A stretch of 64,000 bases of DNA from CAYQQU01 sp964419545 (GTDB lineage Bacteria; Bacteroidota; Bacteroidia; Chitinophagales; Saprospiraceae). Position numbers and translations under genes: made by a program. The stretch covers positions 1 to 64,000 of the forward strand of contig CAYQQU010000030.1 of the NCBI GenBank assembly GCA_964419545.1, written 5' to 3'. The notes under the pieces were generated by a model. That model had not been told where the DNA came from and searched no databases. It was given only the letters and a program-made list of their open reading frames with translations. Each line of letters begins with the position of its first letter. Position 1 is the stretch's first letter. Below, piece by piece: positions 7,318 through 16,417 of this stretch.

Positions 7318-9600
7318 ATGCCGGAACTGTACCTCATCATCGTCGTTCTCCTCTTCATCCTGGCGGCCAGCGACCTCGTCGTAGGGGTCAGCAACGACGC
7401 GGTCAACTTTCTCAACTCGGCCATCGGCTCCAGGGTGGCGCCGCGACGCATTATCATGATCGTGGCGAGCGCGGGCATTCTGGTGGGCGCCACCTTCTCC
7501 AGCGGCATGATGGAAGTAGCCCGCAAGGGCATTTTCAACCCTCAGTATTTCGTCTTTGCCGAGATCATGATCATCTTTCTGGCGGTGATGCTGACGGATA
7601 TCATTCTCCTGGATTTTTTCAATACCTTCGGCCTGCCCACTTCCACCACCGTCTCCATCGTCTTCGAACTGCTCGGCGCTTCGGTGATCATGGCGCTCAT
7701 CAAGGTTTCGGCGCAGGGGCAAGACTGGAGCGCTATGGCCGATTACATCAACTCTTCCAGCGCCCTGGCCATCATTGCCGGCATTTTCCTGTCGGTGGGG
7801 GTGGCCTTTACCGTCGGCGTGCTGATCCAGTATTTTTCCCGGCTTTTGTTTACGTTCCACTACCAGAAGCGCATGCGCATCGTCGGCGTGGTATGGAGCG
7901 GCCTGGCGCTGGCGCTGCTGACGTATTTTCTGCTGATCAAGGGCTTGAAAGGCGCGTCTTTCGTGTCGACGGCTTTTGTCGACTGGACGAAACACAACAC
8001 CTGGCTGTTGCTGCTGGGGTCTTTCGTGTTCTGGACGGTAGTCATGCAGGTGCTATTGTCGGTTTTTAAGGTCAATATCCTCCGGCTTATCGTTCTTTTC
8101 GGCACTTTCGCACTGGCTATGGCCTTTGCCGGCAACGACCTCGTCAACTTCATCGGCGTGCCCATCGCGGGCTTCGAGTCCTACAACGCCTGGTCCGCTT
8201 CCGGCGAGTCGGCCGACACCTTCAGCATGGGCGTGCTGCAGCGGGCGGTGCGCACGAAGACCTACCTCCTCCTGGCGGCCGGCATCATCATGATCGTTAC
8301 GCTCTGGTTATCGCGCAAGGCGCGTTCCGTTACCGAAACGGAAGTCAACCTCGGCCGCCAGAGCGAAGGGCTGGAGCGATTTTCGCCCAACGCCCTTTCC
8401 CGCGGCATCGTGCGGTTTACCCGAAACCTGGGAATCGGCATGGCCGGCGCCCTGCCCAACAGCTGGCTGGAAAAAGCGGAGAGCAGCTTCGAGGCCACTC
8501 CGGAAAAGTTCGAGAAAGGGAAAGAATACGACCCGCCTGCTTTCGACCTGGTGCGCGCTTCTGTCAACCTGACCGTAGCCAGCGCTCTCATCGCTTTGGC
8601 GACTTCCTACAAGCTGCCGCTTTCCACCACCTACGTCTCCTTCATGGTGGCCATGGGCACCTCTCTGGCCGACCGCGCCTGGGGCCGCGACAGCGCCGTA
8701 TACCGGGTGGCCGGCGTACTGAACGTGATCGGCGGCTGGTTCGCTACGGCGCTCATTGCTTTTACCGTGTCGGGCAGTTTCGCATTCCTCATTCACCGCT
8801 TCGGCGTCTGGGCGATCGGCATTCTGGTATTGCTGGCGATTACGCTGATCGCCCGCAGCTTTGCCTACCACCGCAAAAAGGAAAAGGAGAAAGAAAAGAT
8901 ACAGTCGTTCCAGCGACGCACCGACGCGGTGACGGCCGGCGAAGTGGTGCGCGAAACGGCGGGCAGCACCGCCCGGACGCTGCGGACGCTCGGGAAAGCC
9001 TATTCTTCCGCCATCGAAGGCTTACTCCAAGAGGACCGCGCACTGCTGCAGCAGGCCGTCGAAGAGATCAAACGCTTAAAGCGGGAGAATGAAGAATTCA
9101 AATACAAGTTCTTCGGCGATATCCGGCGCATCGAGGAAGAACACACGGAGGGCAGCCGTACCTATCTGTTGGTATACGATCTGGAACAGGATATCATCCA
9201 GTCAGCCGAGTTCGTCGTCGAAGCAACGGAAAAACACGTCGCCAATGTGCTCTCCCCCCTCGCCGGTTCCCAATCGGCTGCTATGGAGCAGATCGCGGCC
9301 GGTGTACGCGACTACCTCGACCGCACGGCTGCGGTGCTGGAGCAAAGCGATTTCTCCGATTTCGCCGCCCTGATCAAAGACAAACAACACCTCTTCCTGC
9401 AACTGGAAGAGCTGCTCGGCATGCAGGTCAACGGCATCAAAACGCAGCGCTTCGGCGCCCGCAACAGCTTGCTGTTCTTCAGCCTGCTCCTGGAAAGCAA
9501 AGATATCGTGGCGGTCACCGCTCGCTTCACCAAGCTCTATCACCGGCTGCAACAACCGGCCGATCCGCTATTGCTGGTGGGGAATAACGGAAAGGGCTAA
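7318..9600 (+). CDS. PiT family inorganic phosphate transporter with PhoU-like tail
   Basis: A 760-residue protein. Residues 1 to about 520 form a PiT/PHO4 phosphate permease with two repeated signature halves: VVGVSNDAVNFLNSAIG near the N terminus and FAGNDLVNFIGVPIAGF in the middle. Ten or more membrane helices are visible. Residues about 545-755 are a soluble, largely helical region (EDRALLQQAVEEIKRLKREN, SRTYLLVYDLEQDIIQSAEF, LLFFSLLLESKDIVAVTARF) resembling PhoU/DUF47 proteins, which normally sit in a separate gene beside PiT. Phosphate uptake with built-in regulation is inferred. The stop overlaps the end of the convergent MscS-like gene by four bases. Confidence 0.92.
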   Translation: MPELYLIIVVLLFILAASDLVVGVSNDAVNFLNSAIGSRVAPRRIIMIVASAGILVGATFSSGMMEVARKGIFNPQYFVFAEIMIIFLAVMLTDIILLDFFNTFGLPTSTTVSIVFELLGASVIMALIKVSAQGQDWSAMADYINSSSALAIIAGIFLSVGVAFTVGVLIQYFSRLLFTFHYQKRMRIVGVVWSGLALALLTYFLLIKGLKGASFVSTAFVDWTKHNTWLLLLGSFVFWTVVMQVLLSVFKVNILRLIVLFGTFALAMAFAGNDLVNFIGVPIAGFESYNAWSASGESADTFSMGVLQRAVRTKTYLLLAAGIIMIVTLWLSRKARSVTETEVNLGRQSEGLERFSPNALSRGIVRFTRNLGIGMAGALPNSWLEKAESSFEATPEKFEKGKEYDPPAFDLVRASVNLTVASALIALATSYKLPLSTTYVSFMVAMGTSLADRAWGRDSAVYRVAGVLNVIGGWFATALIAFTVSGSFAFLIHRFGVWAIGILVLLAITLIARSFAYHRKKEKEKEKIQSFQRRTDAVTAGEVVRETAGSTARTLRTLGKAYSSAIEGLLQEDRALLQQAVEEIKRLKRENEEFKYKFFGDIRRIEEEHTEGSRTYLLVYDLEQDIIQSAEFVVEATEKHVANVLSPLAGSQSAAMEQIAAGVRDYLDRTAAVLEQSDFSDFAALIKDKQHLFLQLEELLGMQVNGIKTQRFGARNSLLFFSLLLESKDIVAVTARFTKLYHRLQQPADPLLLVGNNGKG

Positions 9601-10298
9601 TTACGCTGTAATTCCAGCCGTTCCCGCAGATAGCGCTGCTGCTTCTCCCGGATCTGCTCATTGGGAGCGGCGGAGGTGATCTGGTAGCGCCCCTCGCCAA
9701 GCGATTTGATCTTGGGCGGGTGGGCCGGCGCCGTCCAGGGACACTCGGCGAGCAGGTGTTCGATCTGGGCGGCGGCGTCGGGACTGGGGTTTTCCACCTG
9801 GAAAGTAAAGGGCGTGAGCGGCGTTTTGCGAACCACTTTGGTCACCATCACTTCTTCGATGAGCCGGTAGGGTAGGATCAGGGTCTTTCCCTGGTCGTCA
9901 TTAAGTTTCAGGCTGCGCGACCGGATGGCGTCGATGCGGTATTGCTGCCCCTGATGATAGAGATAATCCCCGACATCCGTATCGCGATCGAGACGGAAGA
10001 GCAGGCCGGCGAAAAAATCACGCCACCACTGTCGCCCGGCAATGATCACGAGGCCGGCGAGCACGACGGTCACCACCGGCGCCTCCAGCAGGAACAGATA
10101 AAGACCGAACAGGACCAGGCCCGACCAGGCCGCCAGTTCGGCTCGCAACAGCCAGGCCTGCCAGTAATTCTGGCGACTGCGGCTTTTGATCAGCGGGATG
10201 ACCTGGCGCCGGCAGATCCAAAAGAAAAGATACAACGCTACTGCCGCCAGGGCCAGCAGAACGATGAGGAATAAGGATATGCTTTGCAGTCGGATCAT
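9597..10298 (-). CDS. Small MscS-like mechanosensitive channel protein
   Basis: A 233-residue membrane protein with about three hydrophobic segments (residues 5-28, 50-70, 72-90). A segment resembling the MscS pore helix and beta-domain entry follows: WWRDFFAGLLFRLDRDTDVGDYL, then YRIDAIRSRSLKLNDDQGKTLILPYRLI. This corresponds to the FxxGxxLRxxRPFxVGD...IPN core of MscS channels. The C-terminal ~70 residues are a short cytosolic alpha/beta part. Its ATG overlaps the TGA of the preceding 1668-residue transporter (ATGA), so the two are almost certainly translated together. A pressure- or volume-responsive role beside an ion cotransporter is inferred. Confidence 0.75.
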   Translation of the reverse strand: MIRLQSISLFLIVLLALAAVALYLFFWICRRQVIPLIKSRSRQNYWQAWLLRAELAAWSGLVLFGLYLFLLEAPVVTVVLAGLVIIAGRQWWRDFFAGLLFRLDRDTDVGDYLYHQGQQYRIDAIRSRSLKLNDDQGKTLILPYRLIEEVMVTKVVRKTPLTPFTFQVENPSPDAAAQIEHLLAECPWTAPAHPPKIKSLGEGRYQITSAAPNEQIREKQQRYLRERLELQRN

Positions 10299-13200
10299 AA
10301 TAAACCTCTTTCCCGGAGCATCCGGCCAACGTGATAGCGGACCACCGGCCGCAGTTCCAGCACGTCGCGACGGTGTTTGACCAGCAGGTTGGCTTTTTGC
10401 AACTCACTGATGCGGTCGGCCACCCAGTCGCGCCCCTCCGATTTGAAAAGGCGGGAAAACCGGTGGTGCGACAGCGCCTTGTGCAGGTAAAGCTGCAGGA
10501 GGACGAAATACCACTGCGCGTCCTCCAGTTCGGGAAAATCGACCGGTTGCGCCACGCTATTCAGTTCCAGCCGCCCATCATCGGTCAATCGGATTTGCGC
10601 CTGCCACTGGCAGAGCGCCAGCCCGATATTGCCGCCCGAGCTTTTGTACAAGCGGTTAAACAGCTTGCGCCACTCCTTATCGCTGAGGGCCTCCTCCGCC
10701 TTGCCGTCTACCAGCAGGGGCACCCCGCCGGTTTTGTGGCGCGACCAGAGGGCGTTTTGCAGTTGCTCGCGGGAGAGCGGCGAAAGCACGATCGTATGCA
10801 GAATAGCCCGATTGATCGCGGTGTGTTCGCGCAGGTGGGCCAGCGCTTCCAGCCCGGCGGTCAACAGAAAATAATGACTGGCGCTGAAGTCGACGATGGT
10901 GTCGATGAGTTCATCAATGGCGCGGCGGCCTTTTTCCTGGCGCAGCCACCACAGCTCGATATCTTCCAGCAGCACACAGCTGCCGGCCGGCAGTTGCTGC
11001 AGGGTAGTCGCTATCGTTCCCCGCTGGCCGCTGGCCTTTCCGAAGGCGCGTTGCAGCGACTGTACGGTGGAGGCGCCGCCGGGCGGCGGCAGCACGCGAA
11101 TAAGCTTTTTGGCTTTGAGCTGCCGGGCCGCGTACTCCATGAAGAAGCTTTTGCCGCTGAGGGGTTCACCCGTGATCATGATCCCGCCGCGGATCCCTTC
11201 CTGGTGGTAGTGCAGCCCTTTGCGCACTTTCGCCAGCTCGGTGGCGCGGCTGATGGCTTTGCGGCCCATGCTGAGATGTTTGCCGGAGAACAGTTGGCGA
11301 TAGTAAAAAGGAAGGCGTTCTTTGACCGCCGGATCCGGGCTGACGATTTCGCCGAACCCCTGCAGCCGGTCGCGGTCGCCAAGCAGCTTTTCTTCCAGCT
11401 TCTCGAAGTTGGCGGTCGCGACGTCGGCGCGTTTCTGGGCGATAAACGCCGCCAGTTCTTCCTGCAGCGCTGCGAGCCGGGCGCCTTCGCGCTGCACCCA
11501 GGCGTTGAGGCCCTGCCGCTGGTTGTTCTTGCGAATGTACTGAGAAAGCTCTTCCGCCTGCCGGAGCATGGTATCTACTTTCAGCAGGGACTCGGTGGCT
11601 TCGAAGCGCTCCTTGACCTCGGAGTCGAAGGTGCTGAAGACCGTATCCACGGCGTCGGCGAGCCCTGCGAGTTCGTGCTGCGACTTTTCGAGGATCTCGT
11701 CGAATTCCCGGTAATTGTGCTCCTGCTGGAGGCGGTCCAGGCCATAGCCGATCAGGCTGCTGTGGTTGTAAACGCGCTCCGCGCAGCGGTTCAGTTGCTG
11801 CCGCAGCAGCGCGAGCTGTTCCTGGAACGGGCTACTGAAGTGGGCGCCGATCAGGTAGTTGGTGATCTCTCCGATAGAGAGGTTGACCGTCTGTACGTCT
11901 TTTCCCTGTTCCTGGCGCATATTTTCGTGCGACTCCGAGGCCATGAGTTCCACGCGGGCAGGCAGGGCCTGGTTGAGTTGTTTGATCGACTCAATAAACC
12001 GCCAGAGCACGGCATCGGTATTGTCATGGTCGGTTTCTTCCCGGATCACCGGAATGTCGTTCCAGTCCTTATCGCCGCCCGATCGCATCCACTCGCCGGC
12101 CAGCACCGTTGCCTGTTGCAGCTGCCGGATCTCTTCCAGGATCTTGCCAGCGAAGCCTTTGTGCAATTCTTCGATGGAACGCGCTTTGCGCTCGTTGAGG
12201 CGGCAGGCCGTCCGGGTAAGTTGTACGCCGATTTCGAAGCGGTTGTGAAAAAGGCGCTGATTCCGCGACCAGAACTGGTGGTACTGCTGAATATTGTCGA
12301 GCAGCTGGCGTTTGGCGCGCCGCTTCAGGCGCCGCTGTTCGTTCCGGATCGCCTTCTTCAGATCCGCCGTTCTGCCTTTTCGGATCAGGCGGTTGCAGAT
12401 CGTGCGATCGGCGTTGCGTAAGCCGGTGGCGGGAGTCTCGACCAGCTGGTCCGTCCGGCGTCGCAATTGCTGAAAGGCCATTGCCAGCTTCTTTTTCGCG
12501 GCCGGGACGGGGGCGATGCCGTTTTCCCACTGACCGGCCTGGCGGCACAGCTCCTGGTGAAACGCGCGGACGGTCTGACTACTGCTGACCAGCAACTGTG
12601 CGCTGGCGACGCCCATGGCGTAGAGGATCTCCAACAGCTGCTCTTCGCCTTCATTGGCGTGGAAGGTAGCCAACGCCTGCCGCAGGGGCGCTTTCACCGC
12701 CTTCCCGCTCTTGTCCGGATGAGTTACGGCAACGGGCATGCCGGCGATAATATCCGACCGGCGGTGGCGGTATTCTTCGATGCGCTCGGCGAGGAGGCGT
12801 TCCAGGGCGTTGAGCTCTTCCGTCTGGAATTGCTGCGAAAGCATCGTCAGCTCTTCCAGGCATTGGCTGATCCGGCGATAATAAGCCTCGGGCTCAAGGG
12901 TGATCTGTTCCAGTAATTCGGCGATGCGCTGCTCCAGGTCGGCCAGCCATTGCCGGTAGTGTTGCTGTATTACGGAGAAAGCGCCCTGGCAAAGCTCGCC
13001 GGCGGCGTCTCCCATCTCTTTGTCAAAGTTTTCGATCAGACCGGCCAGCGCTTCGTCATCGGGCAGTTGCAGCGCCACCAGCGATCCGTTCCGGTCGGGT
13101 TCGTATTCCGGTTTTTCGGCCAGGTTTTTCAGACCCAGCTCCGTGGTTTCAAAGGTAGAAGAAGCTTTGACGAGCAGCGTGGTGCGTATGACGCCGACCA

Positions 13201-15301
13201 GCTCGTTGGTCCGTTTCACGAAGGCCGCTTCTTCGCCGGCCTTGATATTGGGAATGCCGATAAAAACGAGGTCGGCCTGGGCGGAGATCGTCTTCATCAG
13301 CTCGTAAAACGGCTTTTGTTCTACGGCATTGTTGAAAACTTTTATTTCGGCCTGCACCCGGAATTCCTCCAGCAACAACTGTATCCGGTTTTCGATAATG
13401 CGCCGGTCGATGTTGAAATTGTTGACCAGCAGCACCCGGATGCGGGCGTTGCGCCATTCGGGCGAAGCGCTGAGGAAGCGCGCCAGGTGCAGCATCAGCT
13501 CGGCATTGTTGCTGACGCCCCGCCACCACATGTCGATCTGCTCGCGCTTCTGGAAGCCGTAGCGCTTGTCGTAATCCAGATACAACACGTTGTAATCGAG
13601 CGAGATCAGCTTTTCCGTCATCTGGGCGAACCAGATGGGGTTCTGGGTATTTTTGGCCCAGCCCATGAGGATGGTATTGGGGTCGAGCCCGGAGAAGCCA
13701 AAGGTGGTGGCGATGGTCTCGATGCCTTTGTAGACGTTATTGACTTCGATGCGCCGTCCGAAAATGCCGTACCGCTGCAGCAGTTCGTCGCTGACGTTTT
13801 GTTTTTGTTTGGGAAACAGGGCGCCGGCCGAGGTATTTTCCACCAGGTCGAAATTGGTGACCATACCTACCTGGCCGGCCAGCGATTTGGCGAATTCGAC
13901 CAGGTGGGGCCGGGCCTCGGTATTGCCGCTGAAGAGCATGACGTTGGGTTTCCAGTTGCGTTTGTGATCTTCCGCGACCTCCATGCGCTTCAGGCCGGAT
14001 TTGACGACGGTAGACCAGACGCTCTGCCACACGTCGCCCGTGCCGAGGCTGATCTGCTTGCGCTGCAGCCACAAAAAGACGCCGCCGATGATGACGAAAG
14101 CCAGGATCATGGCCACCATGTCCAGCTTGAACATAACGGCGAAGGTGGCGATGAAGCCTACCAGCCCGACCCAGCGGGTCACCTTAAACGATGGCTTGAA
14201 ATCGGAGCTGGCCCAGCTTTCCAGAAAGAACGAGATGTTGATGAATCCGTAAGCCGCCAGGTAAAACATAGAAACGATGCGGGCGATGAGGTTGAGCTCG
14301 CCGATCAGGATGCCGGCCTCCGAGATCAGCACTGTCAGGAGGAGGGCATTGCGCGGCTCATTGCTCAGGCCGGCGCCGCGTGCAAAAATTCTGGGGCTGA
14401 TGCGATCGATGGACATGGCCTGCAGGATGCGCGGCGCTCCCAGGATGCCGCCGATGGCCGAAGAGAGCGTCGCCCCCCAGATGCCGGCGATGACCGCCGG
14501 GCCGAACAGGGCTATCTTGGTGAGAATATTGTAATCAGTGAGCAGGCGCTCCCGGTCGACATTGAGGCCTAGAAAGACGGCCAGCCCGATGTAAACGCAA
14601 AAACCGACGGCGATGGCCGCGATGGTGCCGAAGGGAATGTCTTTTTTGGGATTTTTCAAGTCGCCCGACATGGCCACGCCGGCGGTGAAGCCCGTTACGG
14701 CCGGGAAAAACACAGCGAAAACCGTCTCCATAGAGGCCGTCCCCTCCCCGCCGAAAGCCGGCACCCAGTCGGTGACCGGCCCTCGCGCCCCCAGGAAGAC
14801 TGAGATCAGGGAAAGGATGATGGCCGCCAGGATAATAAATTGCGTCTTGATCGCGATCGAGGTGCTGATAAACGCCAGGATGGTCAGCAGCAGCAAAAAG
14901 AGACTGCCGGTGCTGCGCAGCCCGTTCGTGTCGGTCTCCAAACCCAGGTAAGCGTTGAAGCTTTCGCTGAAACCCACCAGATACAACGAGATGCTGAGCG
15001 CGGTGCCGACGAAGAGCGTCAGCCCGATCGCTCCGCCGATCGGCAGGCCCAGGCTGCGCGAAAGCATGTAATATACGCCCCCCACGCCCACTTTTTTGTC
15101 GGTCGCAATGGAGGAGATACTCAGCCCGGTGCTGATGGAAATAATGTTGGCGATCAGTACGATAAATACACTACCCCATAGGCCCGCGTTGCCGACCACC
15201 CATCCCATCCGAAGGTACATGATAACGCCCAAAATGGTGAGAATGGATGGGGTGAAAACGCCGTCGAAGGCTCCGAATTTCTTCTGTCTGCTCATGCGCA
15301 T
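10295..15301 (-). CDS. SLC12-like cation-chloride cotransporter fused to a P-loop ATPase
   Basis: A 1668-residue protein. Residues about 5-440 are an APC-superfamily permease with the SLC12 start (KKFGAFDGVFTPSILTILG, then VGVGGVYYMLSRSLGLPIGG) and about 12 membrane helices. Residues about 465-720 match the SLC12 cytosolic domain (PNTILMGWAKNTQNP, IDMWWRGVSNNAELMLHLARFL, RIRVLLVNN). A long, helical, coiled-coil-like stretch follows (about 760-1360). The C-terminal ~300 residues hold Walker A GEPLSGKS (1378-1385), a Walker-B-like CVLLEDIE (about 1442-1449), a sensor-like YFLLTAG, and a winged-helix-like end. SLC12 proteins couple Na+/K+ and Cl- movement; fusion to an AAA/STAND-like ATPase is unusual. 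It is translationally coupled to the MscS-like gene. A second ATG lies six bases inside the first. Confidence 0.88.
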   Translation of the reverse strand: MRMSRQKKFGAFDGVFTPSILTILGVIMYLRMGWVVGNAGLWGSVFIVLIANIISISTGLSISSIATDKKVGVGGVYYMLSRSLGLPIGGAIGLTLFVGTALSISLYLVGFSESFNAYLGLETDTNGLRSTGSLFLLLLTILAFISTSIAIKTQFIILAAIILSLISVFLGARGPVTDWVPAFGGEGTASMETVFAVFFPAVTGFTAGVAMSGDLKNPKKDIPFGTIAAIAVGFCVYIGLAVFLGLNVDRERLLTDYNILTKIALFGPAVIAGIWGATLSSAIGGILGAPRILQAMSIDRISPRIFARGAGLSNEPRNALLLTVLISEAGILIGELNLIARIVSMFYLAAYGFINISFFLESWASSDFKPSFKVTRWVGLVGFIATFAVMFKLDMVAMILAFVIIGGVFLWLQRKQISLGTGDVWQSVWSTVVKSGLKRMEVAEDHKRNWKPNVMLFSGNTEARPHLVEFAKSLAGQVGMVTNFDLVENTSAGALFPKQKQNVSDELLQRYGIFGRRIEVNNVYKGIETIATTFGFSGLDPNTILMGWAKNTQNPIWFAQMTEKLISLDYNVLYLDYDKRYGFQKREQIDMWWRGVSNNAELMLHLARFLSASPEWRNARIRVLLVNNFNIDRRIIENRIQLLLEEFRVQAEIKVFNNAVEQKPFYELMKTISAQADLVFIGIPNIKAGEEAAFVKRTNELVGVIRTTLLVKASSTFETTELGLKNLAEKPEYEPDRNGSLVALQLPDDEALAGLIENFDKEMGDAAGELCQGAFSVIQQHYRQWLADLEQRIAELLEQITLEPEAYYRRISQCLEELTMLSQQFQTEELNALERLLAERIEEYRHRRSDIIAGMPVAVTHPDKSGKAVKAPLRQALATFHANEGEEQLLEILYAMGVASAQLLVSSSQTVRAFHQELCRQAGQWENGIAPVPAAKKKLAMAFQQLRRRTDQLVETPATGLRNADRTICNRLIRKGRTADLKKAIRNEQRRLKRRAKRQLLDNIQQYHQFWSRNQRLFHNRFEIGVQLTRTACRLNERKARSIEELHKGFAGKILEEIRQLQQATVLAGEWMRSGGDKDWNDIPVIREETDHDNTDAVLWRFIESIKQLNQALPARVELMASESHENMRQEQGKDVQTVNLSIGEITNYLIGAHFSSPFQEQLALLRQQLNRCAERVYNHSSLIGYGLDRLQQEHNYREFDEILEKSQHELAGLADAVDTVFSTFDSEVKERFEATESLLKVDTMLRQAEELSQYIRKNNQRQGLNAWVQREGARLAALQEELAAFIAQKRADVATANFEKLEEKLLGDRDRLQGFGEIVSPDPAVKERLPFYYRQLFSGKHLSMGRKAISRATELAKVRKGLHYHQEGIRGGIMITGEPLSGKSFFMEYAARQLKAKKLIRVLPPPGGASTVQSLQRAFGKASGQRGTIATTLQQLPAGSCVLLEDIELWWLRQEKGRRAIDELIDTIVDFSASHYFLLTAGLEALAHLREHTAINRAILHTIVLSPLSREQLQNALWSRHKTGGVPLLVDGKAEEALSDKEWRKLFNRLYKSSGGNIGLALCQWQAQIRLTDDGRLELNSVAQPVDFPELEDAQWYFVLLQLYLHKALSHHRFSRLFKSEGRDWVADRISELQKANLLVKHRRDVLELRPVVRYHVGRMLRERGLL

Positions 15302-15430
15302 TGCTTCGCTTCGGGAAAAGTACAGGTTTTAGCAGAATGAAAGTAAAATAAACCCAAAAAACATGGCCCGGAAATGCTATTTGCCGGTATCGTTGTATCT
15401 TTCCGTTGATCAAGTTTTAAATAACAAGTG

Positions 15431-16417
15431 ATGGAATATCGTACGTTAGGGAAAACCGGCTTCCAGGTATCTGAAGTATCGTTGGGTACCTGGCAGGTAG
15501 GCGGCAAATGGGGCAGCCCCTTCGATCACCAACGGGCCGACCGGATTCTCAACCTGGCCATTGACCATGGAGTGAATTTCATCGATACCGCCGACGTTTA
15601 CGAAGACGGGTTAAGTGAAACGGCGGTTGGCCGTGTCCTGCGCTCCCGCTCCGAAGCGGTGTACGTCGCCACCAAATGTGGCCGTAAGATCAACCCGCAC
15701 CTCAGCGAAGGTTACCAGCCGGAAGTACTGCAGCAGTTTGTCGAGGACAGCTTGCGCAGGATGCAACTGGAGACCCTGGACCTCATCCAGCTGCACTGCC
15801 CGCCGACGGAGGTCTATTACCGGCCGGAAATTTTCGAGCTTTTCGAGCGGCTGCAGGAAGCAGGAAAGATCCGTTACCTGGGCGTTAGCGTCGAAAAAGT
15901 CGAAGAAGGACTGAAAGCGATGGAATACCCCAACGTCGCTACCGTCCAGATCATTTTCAACTTGTTCCGTCAGCGCCCCGCCGAGTTGTTCTTCCGCGAA
16001 GCCCGAAATCGCAATGTGGGCGTGATCGCAAGAGTGCCGCTGGCCAGCGGCTTGCTGACCGGCCTTTACGGCGCGCAGACCTCATTCGGCGCCGGCGACC
16101 ACCGCCATTTCAATCGCGACGGCGCTGCGTTCGACAAAGGGGAAACTTTTTCGGGTATCGATTATCAACTCGGGCTGAAAGCAGTTGCTGAGTTGAAAAG
16201 CCTCTTTCCAGGCATGGAAAACCTGGCGCCCGTCGCCCTGCAGTGGATATTACAGTTCAACGCAGTGAGCTGCATCATTCCCGGCGCCTCCCGCCCGGAA
16301 CAGGTCGTGTCCAATTTGTCGTATCGGGAACTACCGCCCCTTTCCGACGAACAATTCGCGAAAATGAACGCCATTTACAATCGATTCATCAAAAAAGAAG
16401 TCCATCAATTGTGGTGA
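15431..16417 (+). CDS. Aldo/keto reductase
   Basis: A 328-residue cytosolic NADPH-dependent oxidoreductase of the AKR superfamily. The catalytic tetrad is visible: Asp and Tyr in FIDTADVYEDGLSETAVG, Lys in YVATKCGRK and His in LIQLHCPP. The C-terminal cofactor segment (CIIPGASRPEQVVSNL) is also typical. The substrate is unknown. ATG 15431 is preferred to a GTG one codon earlier. A TATCTTTC box (one mismatch to TAnnTTTG) lies at 15396-15403. It heads a four-gene run; its stop overlaps the start of the next gene. Confidence 0.92.
   Translation: MEYRTLGKTGFQVSEVSLGTWQVGGKWGSPFDHQRADRILNLAIDHGVNFIDTADVYEDGLSETAVGRVLRSRSEAVYVATKCGRKINPHLSEGYQPEVLQQFVEDSLRRMQLETLDLIQLHCPPTEVYYRPEIFELFERLQEAGKIRYLGVSVEKVEEGLKAMEYPNVATVQIIFNLFRQRPAELFFREARNRNVGVIARVPLASGLLTGLYGAQTSFGAGDHRHFNRDGAAFDKGETFSGIDYQLGLKAVAELKSLFPGMENLAPVALQWILQFNAVSCIIPGASRPEQVVSNLSYRELPPLSDEQFAKMNAIYNRFIKKEVHQLW

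Noticed and set aside
10331..12421. 696-codon plus-strand open frame opposite the SLC12-ATPase fusion
   Set aside because: Complementary-strand shadow; no domain or signal, while the opposite strand carries Walker motifs and coiled coil.
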